Shown here: one piece after another, positions 49,920 to 58,005 of the stretch
Position numbering within the stretch: the stretch's first letter is position 1
Layout of the letters: each line of letters opens with the position of its first letter
Assembly (NCBI GenBank): GCA_017849455.1
Contig: JAFIGX010000020.1
Coordinates: 1-64,000, forward strand
Direction of reading: 5' to 3'
Origin: Pseudobacter sp.
GTDB taxonomy: Bacteria > Bacteroidota > Bacteroidia > Chitinophagales > Chitinophagaceae
Length of the DNA: 64,000 bases
The notes under the pieces: model-generated
Databases searched by the model: none
Seen by the model: only the letters and a program-made list of their open reading frames with translations
Told to the model about the DNA's origin: nothing
Position numbers and translations under genes: made by a program

Positions 49920-50225
49920 ATGGAGCAATTAATTCCAATAAATGTAGTCATCGGCGACCGCACCTACCGGATCCGCATCGCTCCTGTGGATGAAGAAGTG
50001 GTCCGCAAAACGCTCAAACTGATCAACGACAAGATCATAGAATTCAAGACCCAGTTTGCCGGTAAGGATATGCAGGATTATATAGCGATGGTAGTGCTCT
50101 GGTATGCCACCCAACAAAAAGCGGCCGGAGACCAGCCGCTTATATCGAGTGAAATGGAAAAACAGTTACAGGCCATGGAGAAAGTGCTCGACCGGGTCCT
50201 TAAATCCGATACGGCAGGCCAGTAG
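49920..50225 (+). CDS. zapA: Cell division protein ZapA
   Basis: This is a 101-residue ZapA: an N-terminal globular part (IPINVVIGDRTYRIRI) and a helical C-terminal part (EVVRKTLKLINDKI and MAVVL-like YIAMVVLWYATQQKA), which binds and bundles FtsZ. The length is typical. The ZapB-like gene lies 410 bp upstream, with the minus-strand T9SS-tail-like gene in between. Confidence 0.88.
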   Translation: MEQLIPINVVIGDRTYRIRIAPVDEEVVRKTLKLINDKIIEFKTQFAGKDMQDYIAMVVLWYATQQKAAGDQPLISSEMEKQLQAMEKVLDRVLKSDTAGQ

Positions 50226-50239
50226 CCTGGTATATCATT

Positions 50240-51103
50240 TTACTTTTTCGCTATGTTTTCCTCAGAAGTCATTTTCATGGTATAAGGAATAGACTGGCCG
50301 GCCATTTCCATTGATCCGGTCGCATCCAGTTGCATATTCCTTTTCCTGATGATCCCCGAAGCAACGTCCATGGTGTATGTACCCGTTGTTTTGCCTTTCA
50401 TGGTCACCGTCATGGTCATGCCGCTTTGCTCCGTTTCGATCGTTTTGGCAACAGTGCCGTCCAGGGCGATCTGAGCTTCGCCACCATTGATAGCAACCAG
50501 CTTATAATTGGTGACCACTTTATTCGGGGAGTTTTTTTCGACAGTGGAATCAGCCCAGGTATCGCCGATCTTCAGGGGCTTTTCCGGCAGGTTACCAATA
50601 CCATCGAAACTGGCCCCGACCTTGTTGGGCGATGCGAAGCCGCCATTCTCGAATCCCATCATACCACCTGCTTTCTTTGCCACTTCGTTCAGGGAAGAGT
50701 CGTCATTTGCTGTCACGAACCCCTTTTTATCGATGGTGACATGGCTGGTTTTGCCAACGCTGGAGCCCATCATCTTACCCATATCATTATTGGCATCTTC
50801 AGGTTTGTCGGAATCATAGTCCATTTCCTGGCCCATACTGCTGGCGTGGGCCACTATACGCTTGATGGTATTGGCGATGACTACCTCTTTATCGGTGGTA
50901 TTTTTCACTTCCAGGAGAGAAGTCATGGTATTGTTATTGACCATCTCGAGCGACTGCCCCATCATTTCCATGTTCATGTTCATTTTCATGACGGTGGTCT
51001 TCTCCAGTTGCTGGCCTTTTGCGAAAGCAGCCTTGCGGGTAAGGGACTGCGCGTGAACTGCGCCTGCAGTAAAGAACGATACGATAACCAAAAGTTTCCT
51101 CAT
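50240..51103 (-). CDS. DUF6263-like secreted protein
   Basis: This is a 287-residue exported protein with signal peptide MRKLLVIVSFFTAGAVHAQ. The mature part is beta-rich, with strands such as KTSHVTIDKKGFVTANDD, ALDGTVAKTIE and TVTMKGKTTGTYTMDVASG. Methionine-rich stretches (MKMNMNMEMMGQSLEM) lie near its N-terminus. The build resembles DUF6263 proteins, which have no known function. ATG at 51103 is preferred over an in-frame ATG at 51112. Confidence 0.75.
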   Translation of the reverse strand: MRKLLVIVSFFTAGAVHAQSLTRKAAFAKGQQLEKTTVMKMNMNMEMMGQSLEMVNNNTMTSLLEVKNTTDKEVVIANTIKRIVAHASSMGQEMDYDSDKPEDANNDMGKMMGSSVGKTSHVTIDKKGFVTANDDSSLNEVAKKAGGMMGFENGGFASPNKVGASFDGIGNLPEKPLKIGDTWADSTVEKNSPNKVVTNYKLVAINGGEAQIALDGTVAKTIETEQSGMTMTVTMKGKTTGTYTMDVASGIIRKRNMQLDATGSMEMAGQSIPYTMKMTSEENIAKK

Positions 51104-52074
51104 ATTGTACATAGTTTTTAAATATGTCGGCGATTGGCAGCCGATCTTACAAAATGACGCTAAAATTTTCATATTTGAATGCCATTCGAAAAAAATCGGA
51201 AAGGGCCAGCCGGTCCAACAGGACAATGTTAATTTTTGATGATCATAAAGCAAAAGGGTGGGAGCGATTCAGCGCCAAGGAGGCGTTCAAGGCGTACAGG
51301 CTTGTGCTCGAAACGGAAAGAAGGTAGTTTGGCTATTTCAATACAGTTGGAGTGGGCAAGCGCTTTCATGGTGAGAAGCCGGCTGCAGAGCAGCTCATAG
51401 GGATATAGCTGGGCAGGCCCCTTCGGCTGTCCATCATTGAGAAGCACTTCGTAATGCTTTATCTGGTATACCCTCATAACATGCCTGATGCTGCTAATTT
51501 CGTTATTATAACAAATGGATCCTACTCCTTGTTTTGACGATCCGGGACTGAAATACTTGCGTTGACGGCTATTTCCGCATGAACGCCGCCCTCAAATCCA
51601 TATATGGTAAGCATTTTTACCTACAGGGTGTAAGCAAAATCACTACCGGGCTGTATCTCATTTTACCACTGTTTTCACCAAATTTTAAAGCTTAAATTCT
51701 TTCGCACAAGCTGTGTGCATTTCTTTTGGGAACGGGTGCCAAACTTTTGTAAATTGGGGATAGCCGGCCTGAGACTGTGGATAAGTCCGGCCATGCTGTG
51801 GATGGCATCGTGAATTGCGGGTGATGAAATATTCGTTACAGAAAATTTTTTTCGGGACGATCACAGGTTATATATTCGCCGTCCTGACTAAAGCGGTAAC
51901 ATTCCGATAACCATGTCGTAACATTTTCGTAACACAAGTCTGGAAACTAACCCGCAAGTCATTGGTTGGAATTATCCAATTAAGTGGCATGACCCACTAT
52001 CGCCTCACCTAAGAAAAACCGTAGTTCGAATGGCTATTTCAAACCAATGGTTTAACCTATTTATGTACCTGTGA
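51104..52074. other. 971-bp region upstream of dnaB without a confident gene
   Basis: I find only weak open frames (51229-51477 minus and 51124-51327 plus) that overlap each other and have no recognisable family. The stretch contains a perfect DnaA-box 9-mer (TGTGGATAA at 51776-51784), a near match at 51797-51805 and three GTAACA repeats around 51895-51934. None of this makes a recognisable origin. It may hold a long dnaB leader or decayed sequence. Confidence 0.4.
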
Positions 52075-53637
52075 ATGGAATTAACGAACCTGAATAAAGA
52101 CCGTAAGCCGCGCCGTAAAGGCTCCATCGACCTTAGCACTATGGTATACGGGAAAGTACCCCCCCAGGCCAAGGACCTGGAAGAGGCCGTACTGGGCGCC
52201 ATCATGCTGGAGAAAAGCGCCTTCGATACCGTGATCGAGATCCTCAAGCCTGAGTGTTTCTATGTGGAATCGCACCAGCGGATCTACCGGGCCATGCAAA
52301 GCCTTCAGCAGAAGAACCAGCCTATCGATATCCTCACCGTGGTCGAAGAGCTGAAAAGCAAAAGCGAACTGGAAATGGTGGGCGGTCCCTACTATGTAAC
52401 CCGCCTTACCAACGCCGTGGTCTCCTCTGCCAATATCGAAGCCCATTCACGGATCATTCTGCAGAAATTCATTCAGCGGGAACTGATCCGTATCAGCGGG
52501 GAGATCATCAGCGATTCCTATGAGGACAGTACCGATGTATTCGACCTGCTCGATGAAGCAGAAAGCAAGCTCTTCGAGATCACCAATAATCACCTTCGCA
52601 AGAACTTCGACAGCATCGATTCCGTACTGGTGAAGACGGTTCAGCGGATCGAAGACATGCGCCACCGCAATGAAGATATTACCGGTGTGCCCAGTGGTTT
52701 TTCATCGCTCGACAAAGTGACCTACGGATGGCAGAATACCGACCTGATCATCCTGGCCGCCCGCCCTGCGGTCGGTAAAACGGCCTTCGCCCTGAACCTG
52801 GCCCGCAATGCGGCTCTCAGCGCTAAAGCCGTGCCGGTGGCCGTGTTCAGCCTTGAAATGAGCGCTGCCCAGTTGGTACAGCGGATCCTTTCCGCCGAAA
52901 GCGAGATCTGGCTGGAAAAGATCGCCCGTGGTAAAATGGAAGACCATGAGATGAAGCAATTGTATGCCAAGGGTATCCAGAAGCTTGCACAGGCGCCTAT
53001 TTTCATCGATGATACTGCCGCCCTGAATATTTTTGAATTGCGCGCCAAATGCCGCCGTTTGAAAAACAAACATAATATCGGGTTGATCATTATCGACTAC
53101 CTGCAACTGATGAGCGGCGCAGGCGGTGGTAAGAACACCAACCGTGAGCAGGAGATCAGCCAGATCTCCCGTAACCTGAAACAACTGGCCAAGGAACTGA
53201 GCGTGCCCATCATTGCGCTCTCGCAGTTGAGCCGTGCTGTTGAAACGAGGAAAGAAGGGAATAAAATGCCTCAGTTGAGCGATCTCCGTGAATCCGGCGC
53301 TATCGAGCAGGATGCCGACATGGTCATGTTCATTTACAGGCCCGAATACTATGATATCACCGCCAATGAAATGGGCGAGAGCAATAAAGGCGAAACGCAT
53401 GTACGCATTGCCAAACACCGTAACGGTTCACTGGAAACGATCAAGCTCCGGGCCCTGCTGCATATCCAGAAATTCATGGAAATGGAGGGAGATGATTTTG
53501 GCGGTATAGGCGGAGGCGGCAACTGGAAGCCGGTACCCACCGAAGGGGCCGATGGAGGCGGCGCCAAGCTGTATATCCAGGCAGGCAGCAAAATGAACGA
53601 TATGCCCTTCGGAGAAGATGATGAATCTCCATTCTAG
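52075..53637 (+). CDS. dnaB: Replicative DNA helicase DnaB
   Basis: This is a 520-residue hexameric helicase for chromosome replication. The N-terminal collar domain has PPQAKDLEEAVLGAIMLEKSA. The RecA-like core has Walker A ARPAVGKTAFALN (near 232) and FSLEMSAAQLVQRIL. Walker B LIIIDYLQLMSG and the DnaB signature SQLSRAVETR are near 345 and 383. A glycine-rich C-terminal tail (FGGIGGGGNWKPVP) is unusual for Proteobacteria but common in Bacteroidota. No intein insertion is seen. The start at 52075 fits family N-termini. Confidence 0.97.
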   Translation: MELTNLNKDRKPRRKGSIDLSTMVYGKVPPQAKDLEEAVLGAIMLEKSAFDTVIEILKPECFYVESHQRIYRAMQSLQQKNQPIDILTVVEELKSKSELEMVGGPYYVTRLTNAVVSSANIEAHSRIILQKFIQRELIRISGEIISDSYEDSTDVFDLLDEAESKLFEITNNHLRKNFDSIDSVLVKTVQRIEDMRHRNEDITGVPSGFSSLDKVTYGWQNTDLIILAARPAVGKTAFALNLARNAALSAKAVPVAVFSLEMSAAQLVQRILSAESEIWLEKIARGKMEDHEMKQLYAKGIQKLAQAPIFIDDTAALNIFELRAKCRRLKNKHNIGLIIIDYLQLMSGAGGGKNTNREQEISQISRNLKQLAKELSVPIIALSQLSRAVETRKEGNKMPQLSDLRESGAIEQDADMVMFIYRPEYYDITANEMGESNKGETHVRIAKHRNGSLETIKLRALLHIQKFMEMEGDDFGGIGGGGNWKPVPTEGADGGGAKLYIQAGSKMNDMPFGEDDESPF

Positions 53638-53671
53638 CGGATAAAAATATTGAGGTTGCTATCTTTCAATC

Positions 53672-53700
53672 AAAGGCTTCGGAACACCCGGGGCCTTTTC
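53672..53700 (+). terminator. Terminator between dnaB and rsmE
   Basis: AAAGGC(TTCGG) pairs with (CCGGG)GCCTTT around AACAC, followed by TTC. The stem is short and the U-run weak. Confidence 0.5.
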
Positions 53701-53735
53701 TTTGCATAGCCCCTATTGCACCGTAAATTGCATCC

Positions 53736-54455
53736 ATGAGCCTTCCAACATTTTATATTGAAAGTCCGGCCGGTGAAAATGAAGTGATCACCCTCTCCGA
53801 AGAAACTTCACGGCATGTGGTACAGGTGTTGCGTATGCAGGTGGGGGCAATGGTGCAACTGGCCGATGGGAAGGGATCGCTTTTTCAGGCTGCCATCATC
53901 AATGACCATAAGAAGAAGTGCGGGGTAAGGATCGATACCATTCAACATATCGGGCAGCCGGCGCGGAAAGTGAGCATTGCCATCTCATTGCTCAAGAATG
54001 CCAGCCGTTTTGAATGGTTCCTGGAGAAAGCTACGGAGATCGGAGTTTGGGAGATCATTCCCCTGGTCTGTGAACGCACGGAACGGCAACATTTCCGGCA
54101 CGACAGGCTGCAGAATATCCTGGTCAGCGCCATGCTGCAGAGCCAGCAGGCCTGGCTTCCCGTATTGCATCAACCCATCACCTTTCAACAATTGTTCCGC
54201 GAAGAAGACCTTGCAAAGTATGAGGAGAAATTTATTGCACATTGCGCCGAAGAAGAGAAACTGGCATTGAGCAGCGCAGCCGGTCTATCGGTGGCCTCAT
54301 CTATAATCCTCATCGGCCCTGAAGGGGATTTTACGAGTAGCGAGATAACACTGGCGCTTGAACGAAAATTCAAAGCAGTTACTTTGGGCGAAACGAGACT
54401 GAGGGCTGAAACAGCCGGGGTAGTGGCTGCTGCGTTATTGAGGCCAGGTGGTTAA
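53736..54455 (+). CDS. rsmE: 16S rRNA (uracil(1498)-N(3))-methyltransferase RsmE
   Basis: This is a 239-residue SPOUT methyltransferase modifying U1498 in the 30S decoding region. The N-terminal PUA-like part (SRHVVQVLRMQVGAMVQLADG) and family motifs KNASRFEWFLEKATEIGV, ILIGPEGDFTSSEI and TLGETRLRAETA (trefoil knot, SAM site) are all present. It is convergent with terC, 6 bp between the stops. Confidence 0.95.
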   Translation: MSLPTFYIESPAGENEVITLSEETSRHVVQVLRMQVGAMVQLADGKGSLFQAAIINDHKKKCGVRIDTIQHIGQPARKVSIAISLLKNASRFEWFLEKATEIGVWEIIPLVCERTERQHFRHDRLQNILVSAMLQSQQAWLPVLHQPITFQQLFREEDLAKYEEKFIAHCAEEEKLALSSAAGLSVASSIILIGPEGDFTSSEITLALERKFKAVTLGETRLRAETAGVVAAALLRPGG

Positions 54456-54461
54456 ATATAT

Positions 54462-55253
54462 TTATCCCTTATTCTCTTCTTTCAATATGGGTTCACGCAG
54501 CTCAACCGGGTTACGTTTTTTCTCACGCTTACGCATCCACATATTCAGCATTTCAACACCGAAGGAGAAAGCCATGGCGAAGTAGATATATCCTTTGTCG
54601 ATATGGCTATGATGAACAGGTTCCAGACCTTCGAAGAACAAACTGAAACCAACCATCAGCAGGAATGCCAGGGCCAGCATTTTCAGGGTTGGATGTTTGT
54701 GAATGAAACCGGAGATTTTTTCGGCGAAGAAGAACATGATGATCATGGCAATGATCACGGCAATGATCATCACGGTCACGATGCGTGCCAGTCCGACCGC
54801 TGTGATGATACTATCGAATGAGAAGACCATATCTATTACAATGATCTGCCCGATGATGGCCCCGAAAGAATCTTTTTTCGTATTTGCCTGGAGACTTTCT
54901 TCATCCCCTTCCAGTTTATGATGGATCTCTTTTACGGTCTTGTACAGGAGGAAGATACCGCCGGCGAACATGATCACGTTGCGCAGGTTGAACCCGTAAT
55001 GAACATCGTTGATCATGAACCCGAACAATTCCTTATTGCCATTCTTTACCAGCCAGCCGATGGCCATCAGCAGGGCGATGCGCACGGCAATACCGGCAAT
55101 CATCCAGATCCTTCTCGCTTTGAGCTGTTCTGTTTTTTCCAGCCGGCCCATCAGGATGGAAACAAAGATCACATTGTCGATCCCCAGCACTACTTCCAGG
55201 GTGGTCAGTGTGAGTAAGCTGATCAACGCATCGATAGTGAATAATTGTTCCAT
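54462..55253 (-). CDS. TerC family integral membrane protein
   Basis: This is a 263-residue TerC/YoaE-type membrane protein with about seven helices. The family hallmark EVVLGIDNVIFVSIL (two acidic residues in the first helix) and its pair VIDMVFSFDSIITAVGLA in a later helix are clear. Such proteins are linked to tellurite resistance or Mn/metal export after translation at the membrane. A charged C-terminal tail is conserved. ATG at 55253 fits; TATTTTTG lies 23 nt upstream on the minus strand. pyrD is 41 bp upstream. Confidence 0.88.
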   Translation of the reverse strand: MEQLFTIDALISLLTLTTLEVVLGIDNVIFVSILMGRLEKTEQLKARRIWMIAGIAVRIALLMAIGWLVKNGNKELFGFMINDVHYGFNLRNVIMFAGGIFLLYKTVKEIHHKLEGDEESLQANTKKDSFGAIIGQIIVIDMVFSFDSIITAVGLARIVTVMIIAVIIAMIIMFFFAEKISGFIHKHPTLKMLALAFLLMVGFSLFFEGLEPVHHSHIDKGYIYFAMAFSFGVEMLNMWMRKREKKRNPVELREPILKEENKG

Positions 55254-55294
55254 GCAGGAAGGTTTTTTTGTGCAGCAAAAATAGGGGAAGTCGA

Positions 55295-56446
55295 TCAACC
55301 GTTCATCGATGAACAGATCTTCTTCACGATGCCGGGGCCTTCATAAATGAAGCCTGTCCAAACCTGTACAAGTGATCCCCCGGCGTCGATCTTCTCGCGT
55401 GCATCGGCCCCGGTGAAGATGCCGCCCGAAGCAATGAGTGGCAGTTGGCCATTTGTTTTTTGGGAGATATATCGTACAATATCGGTCGACCGTTGTGTAA
55501 GTGGCTTGCCGCTCAGTCCACCAGCCCCGATCTGCTCCAGTCGTTGTGCCGGGGTCAGCAAATGATCACGGCTGATAGTGGTATTGCTTGCCACCAGTCC
55601 GTCGAGCCGGATCTCCGTGGCAAGGTCGATCACATCGTCGATCTGTTCGGTACTAAGGTCGGGCGCTATTTTCAGCAGCAATGGTTTGGGGCCCCTTTGC
55701 CGGTTGATCATTTGCAAATGCGAAAGTATCTTTCTCAGCGAATCCTTTTCCTGTAAAGCCCGCAGACCAGGTGTATTGGGCGAGCTCACATTCACCACGA
55801 AATAATCCACGCAATCGAACAATTCCTGAAAGCATATCTCGTAGTCTTTCCAGGCATCTTCATTCGGGGTCAGTTTATTCTTACCGATATTGCCGCCGAT
55901 GATGAGTTGGCAGTGAGCAGTGGGCAATTTGCAGTTGGCAGTTGGCAGTTGTGACTTCCCGTCCAATGTTGAAGCGCCTGTATTAGCTGAGGTATTGCCA
56001 ATTGCCGACTGCCGACTGCCAACTGCCAACTCTTTCGCTCCCCGCCATTTCCTCAACCGCTCCGCCACCACCTTCACACCATCATTATTGAATCCCATCC
56101 GGTTGATGAGGGCTTTATCTTTCGGCAACCTGAATAACCGTGGTTGATCGTTTCCTTTCTGCGGTAATGGCGTAACGGTGCCGATCTCAACGAACCCGAA
56201 GCCCAACGCTTCAAGTTCTGTAAGGTAGAGCGCGTTCTTATCGAACCCTGCTGCCAATCCAATGGGGTTGGAAAAGGGCAGACCCAGGAATTCCGTCGCC
56301 AGGCCCGGACCGAAAGGCGTGCTGCTTTTTCTGATCATATCCCTGATCCAGGGGATACGACAAGCAATACGAAAGATAGTCATGGAAAAATGATGCACTG
56401 CTTCGGCATCGAACAGGAAGAGGAACTGACGAATTAACTGGTACAT
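55295..56446 (-). CDS. pyrD: Dihydroorotate dehydrogenase (quinone) with repeat-derived insert
   Basis: This is a 383-residue class 2 DHODH oxidising dihydroorotate with a membrane quinone. The N-terminal helical membrane-associated part (FLFLFDAEAVHHF) and FMN-barrel motifs are present: NPIGLAAGFDKNALY, IGTVTP, NRMGFNN, IGGNIGKNK and VVNVSSPNTPGL with the catalytic serine. An insert of about 44 residues (about 138-181, SRQSAIGNTSANTG and PTANCKLPTAHCQL) falls between LRKW and LIIGGN. The insert DNA is a tandem-repeat hairpin. Without it, the length (about 340) is normal. The protein keeps its frame, so the insert is probably tolerated on a surface loop. Confidence 0.94.
   Translation of the reverse strand: MYQLIRQFLFLFDAEAVHHFSMTIFRIACRIPWIRDMIRKSSTPFGPGLATEFLGLPFSNPIGLAAGFDKNALYLTELEALGFGFVEIGTVTPLPQKGNDQPRLFRLPKDKALINRMGFNNDGVKVVAERLRKWRGAKELAVGSRQSAIGNTSANTGASTLDGKSQLPTANCKLPTAHCQLIIGGNIGKNKLTPNEDAWKDYEICFQELFDCVDYFVVNVSSPNTPGLRALQEKDSLRKILSHLQMINRQRGPKPLLLKIAPDLSTEQIDDVIDLATEIRLDGLVASNTTISRDHLLTPAQRLEQIGAGGLSGKPLTQRSTDIVRYISQKTNGQLPLIASGGIFTGADAREKIDAGGSLVQVWTGFIYEGPGIVKKICSSMNG
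55906..56029. repeat. 7-nt-unit inverted tandem-repeat hairpin inside pyrD
   Basis: The left arm is seven 7-nt units of type GTTGGCA (55906-55954, for example GTGAGCA, ATTTGCA). The right arm is five units of type CTGCCAA (55995-56029), the complement of the left. A 40-nt loop lies between them. It is in frame in pyrD. Same architecture as the element at 2257-2364, but a different unit sequence. Confidence 0.8.
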
Positions 56447-56487
56447 ATCGGCTTGCGAAGATAGTGCAACTTTAACGGACGGTTATT

Positions 56488-56517
56488 TTGCCGGAAGAAA
56501 ATGTAGCATTAACTTTG
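56488..56517 (+). promoter_or_regulatory. Thiolase promoter (TTG-N19-TAACTTTG)
   Basis: TTG at 56488-56490, exactly 19 nt, and TAACTTTG at 56510-56517. This is the best match to the Bacteroidota -33/-7 consensus in the window. The ATG lies at 56570. Confidence 0.65.
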
Positions 56518-56569
56518 GATAAGAAGGTTGCATAAACAACCATTGCTTCGAACTTCAAAATCTTATTAT

Positions 56570-57748
56570 ATGCAGGAAGCCTATATCGTAGCCGGTTACC
56601 GGACAGCAGTCGGAAAATCGAAGAGAGGTGTATTCCGGTTCTATCGCCCTGATGACCTCGCCGTTGAAGTGATCAAATCACTGGTGGGCTCAGTGCCGCA
56701 ACTGGACCCCAAAATGGTGGATGATGTGATCGTGGGCAATGCCGTTCCCGAAGCGGAACAAGGATTGCAGGTAGGAAGGATCATCGCCGCCAGGGCACTC
56801 GGGTTCGATGTGCCGGGCATGACGGTGAACCGCTATTGTGCATCGGGGCTGGAGACCATCGCCATCGCAACCGCCAAGATCCGCACCGGGCAGGCCGAGT
56901 GTATCGTGGCTGGTGGCACAGAGAGCATGAGCATGGTGCCCACGGCCGGGTGGAAAACAGTGCCTGCCTATTCCATCGCCAAAGAGGAGCCCGATTATTA
57001 TCTCAGCATGGGCCTCACCGCCGAAGCGGTTGCCAAAGAATACAATGTAAGCCGTGAAGACCAGGACGAATTCTCATACCATTCACATAAGAAAGCGATG
57101 GATGCTATCCGGAACGGTTATTTCAAAAGCGGCATCTTACCTATCAATGTGGAACAGGTTTACATCGATGAAAAAGGGAAACGCAAAGTGAAAAATTATG
57201 TGGTGGACACGGATGAAGGCCCCCGTCCGGATACCAGTCTCGATGCATTGGCCAAACTGAAACCCGTATTCGCCGCCGGTGGCTCGGTCACTGCCGGCAA
57301 TTCTTCCCAAACCTCCGACGGGGCAGCTTTCGTGATCGTGATGAGTGAAAGGCTGGTCAACCAGCTCGGGCTCAAACCGATCGCCAGGCTGGTAGCCTGC
57401 GCATCTGCGGGTGTGCATCCCCGTATCATGGGCATAGGGCCGGTAGAAGCTGTACCGAAAGTATTGAAGCAGTCCGGTATGAACCTGGGGCAGATAGACC
57501 TGGTGGAATTGAATGAGGCATTCGCTTCGCAGGCACTGGCCGTGATCCGCAAACTGGAACTCGATCCTGCTATCGTGAACATCAATGGCGGCGCCATTGC
57601 ACTGGGCCATCCATTGGGATGTACCGGTTGCAAGCTCACGATCCAGATCACGAATGATATGAAAAGACTGAATAAGAAATATGGGATTGTCACAGCTTGT
57701 GTAGGCGGAGGACAAGGTATTGCTGGTATAATAGAAAATATTAATTAG
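56570..57748 (+). CDS. Acetyl-CoA C-acyltransferase (thiolase)
   Basis: This is a 392-residue thiolase of the degradative (FadA-like) type. It has the acyl-accepting C90 (NRYCASGLETIA), GGTESMS, and the C-terminal catalytic NGGAIALGHPLGCTG (histidine near 349) and ACVGGGQGIAGIIE (cysteine near 378). It cleaves 3-ketoacyl-CoA in beta-oxidation, consistent with the acyl-CoA dehydrogenase elsewhere in the window, but no beta-oxidation partner is adjacent. ATG at 56570 gives the standard MQEAYIVAGYRTAVGK start. A repeat hairpin follows the stop. Confidence 0.95.
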   Translation: MQEAYIVAGYRTAVGKSKRGVFRFYRPDDLAVEVIKSLVGSVPQLDPKMVDDVIVGNAVPEAEQGLQVGRIIAARALGFDVPGMTVNRYCASGLETIAIATAKIRTGQAECIVAGGTESMSMVPTAGWKTVPAYSIAKEEPDYYLSMGLTAEAVAKEYNVSREDQDEFSYHSHKKAMDAIRNGYFKSGILPINVEQVYIDEKGKRKVKNYVVDTDEGPRPDTSLDALAKLKPVFAAGGSVTAGNSSQTSDGAAFVIVMSERLVNQLGLKPIARLVACASAGVHPRIMGIGPVEAVPKVLKQSGMNLGQIDLVELNEAFASQALAVIRKLELDPAIVNINGGAIALGHPLGCTGCKLTIQITNDMKRLNKKYGIVTACVGGGQGIAGIIENIN

Positions 57749-57761
57749 ATATGATCGGGTA

Positions 57762-57848
57762 GTTGATAAGTTTACAAGTTGAAAGGTTGACAAGGGGTTC
57801 GCGATACTGCAACTTCTTGTCAACCTTTAAACATATTAACCTGTTAAC
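57762..57848. repeat. 8-nt-unit inverted tandem-repeat hairpin downstream of thiolase
   Basis: Units GTTGATAA, GTTTACAA, GTTGAAAG and GTTGACAAG (57762-57794) pair with 57816-57848 at 26 of 33 positions. The mismatches are concentrated at the open end. The loop GGGTTCGCGATACTGC matches the loop start of the 5.1-kb element (ACAAGGGGTTC in both). Confidence 0.8.
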
Positions 57849-58005
57849 CTTTTCCTCTGCGTGTTTTTACGAAATCGAATGAAAATCTACCTGTTTGTCC
57901 ATAATTCTACCCAAGTGGCAGCATTTTTGTTTGGATTTACCGTTAATTATTGTCGGCAGTTCGCCAATATCCTGTCGACCATGATCGACCCCAAAACAAG
58001 AACCT

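Noticed and set aside
51229..51477. Open frame of 82 residues on the minus strand
   Set aside because: It overlaps an equally plausible plus-strand frame, has no recognisable motif and sits in a region without other coding signals.
51104..52074. Region upstream of dnaB as replication origin
   Set aside because: Only one perfect DnaA box and one near match; no AT-rich unwinding element with a box cluster, and no dnaA nearby.
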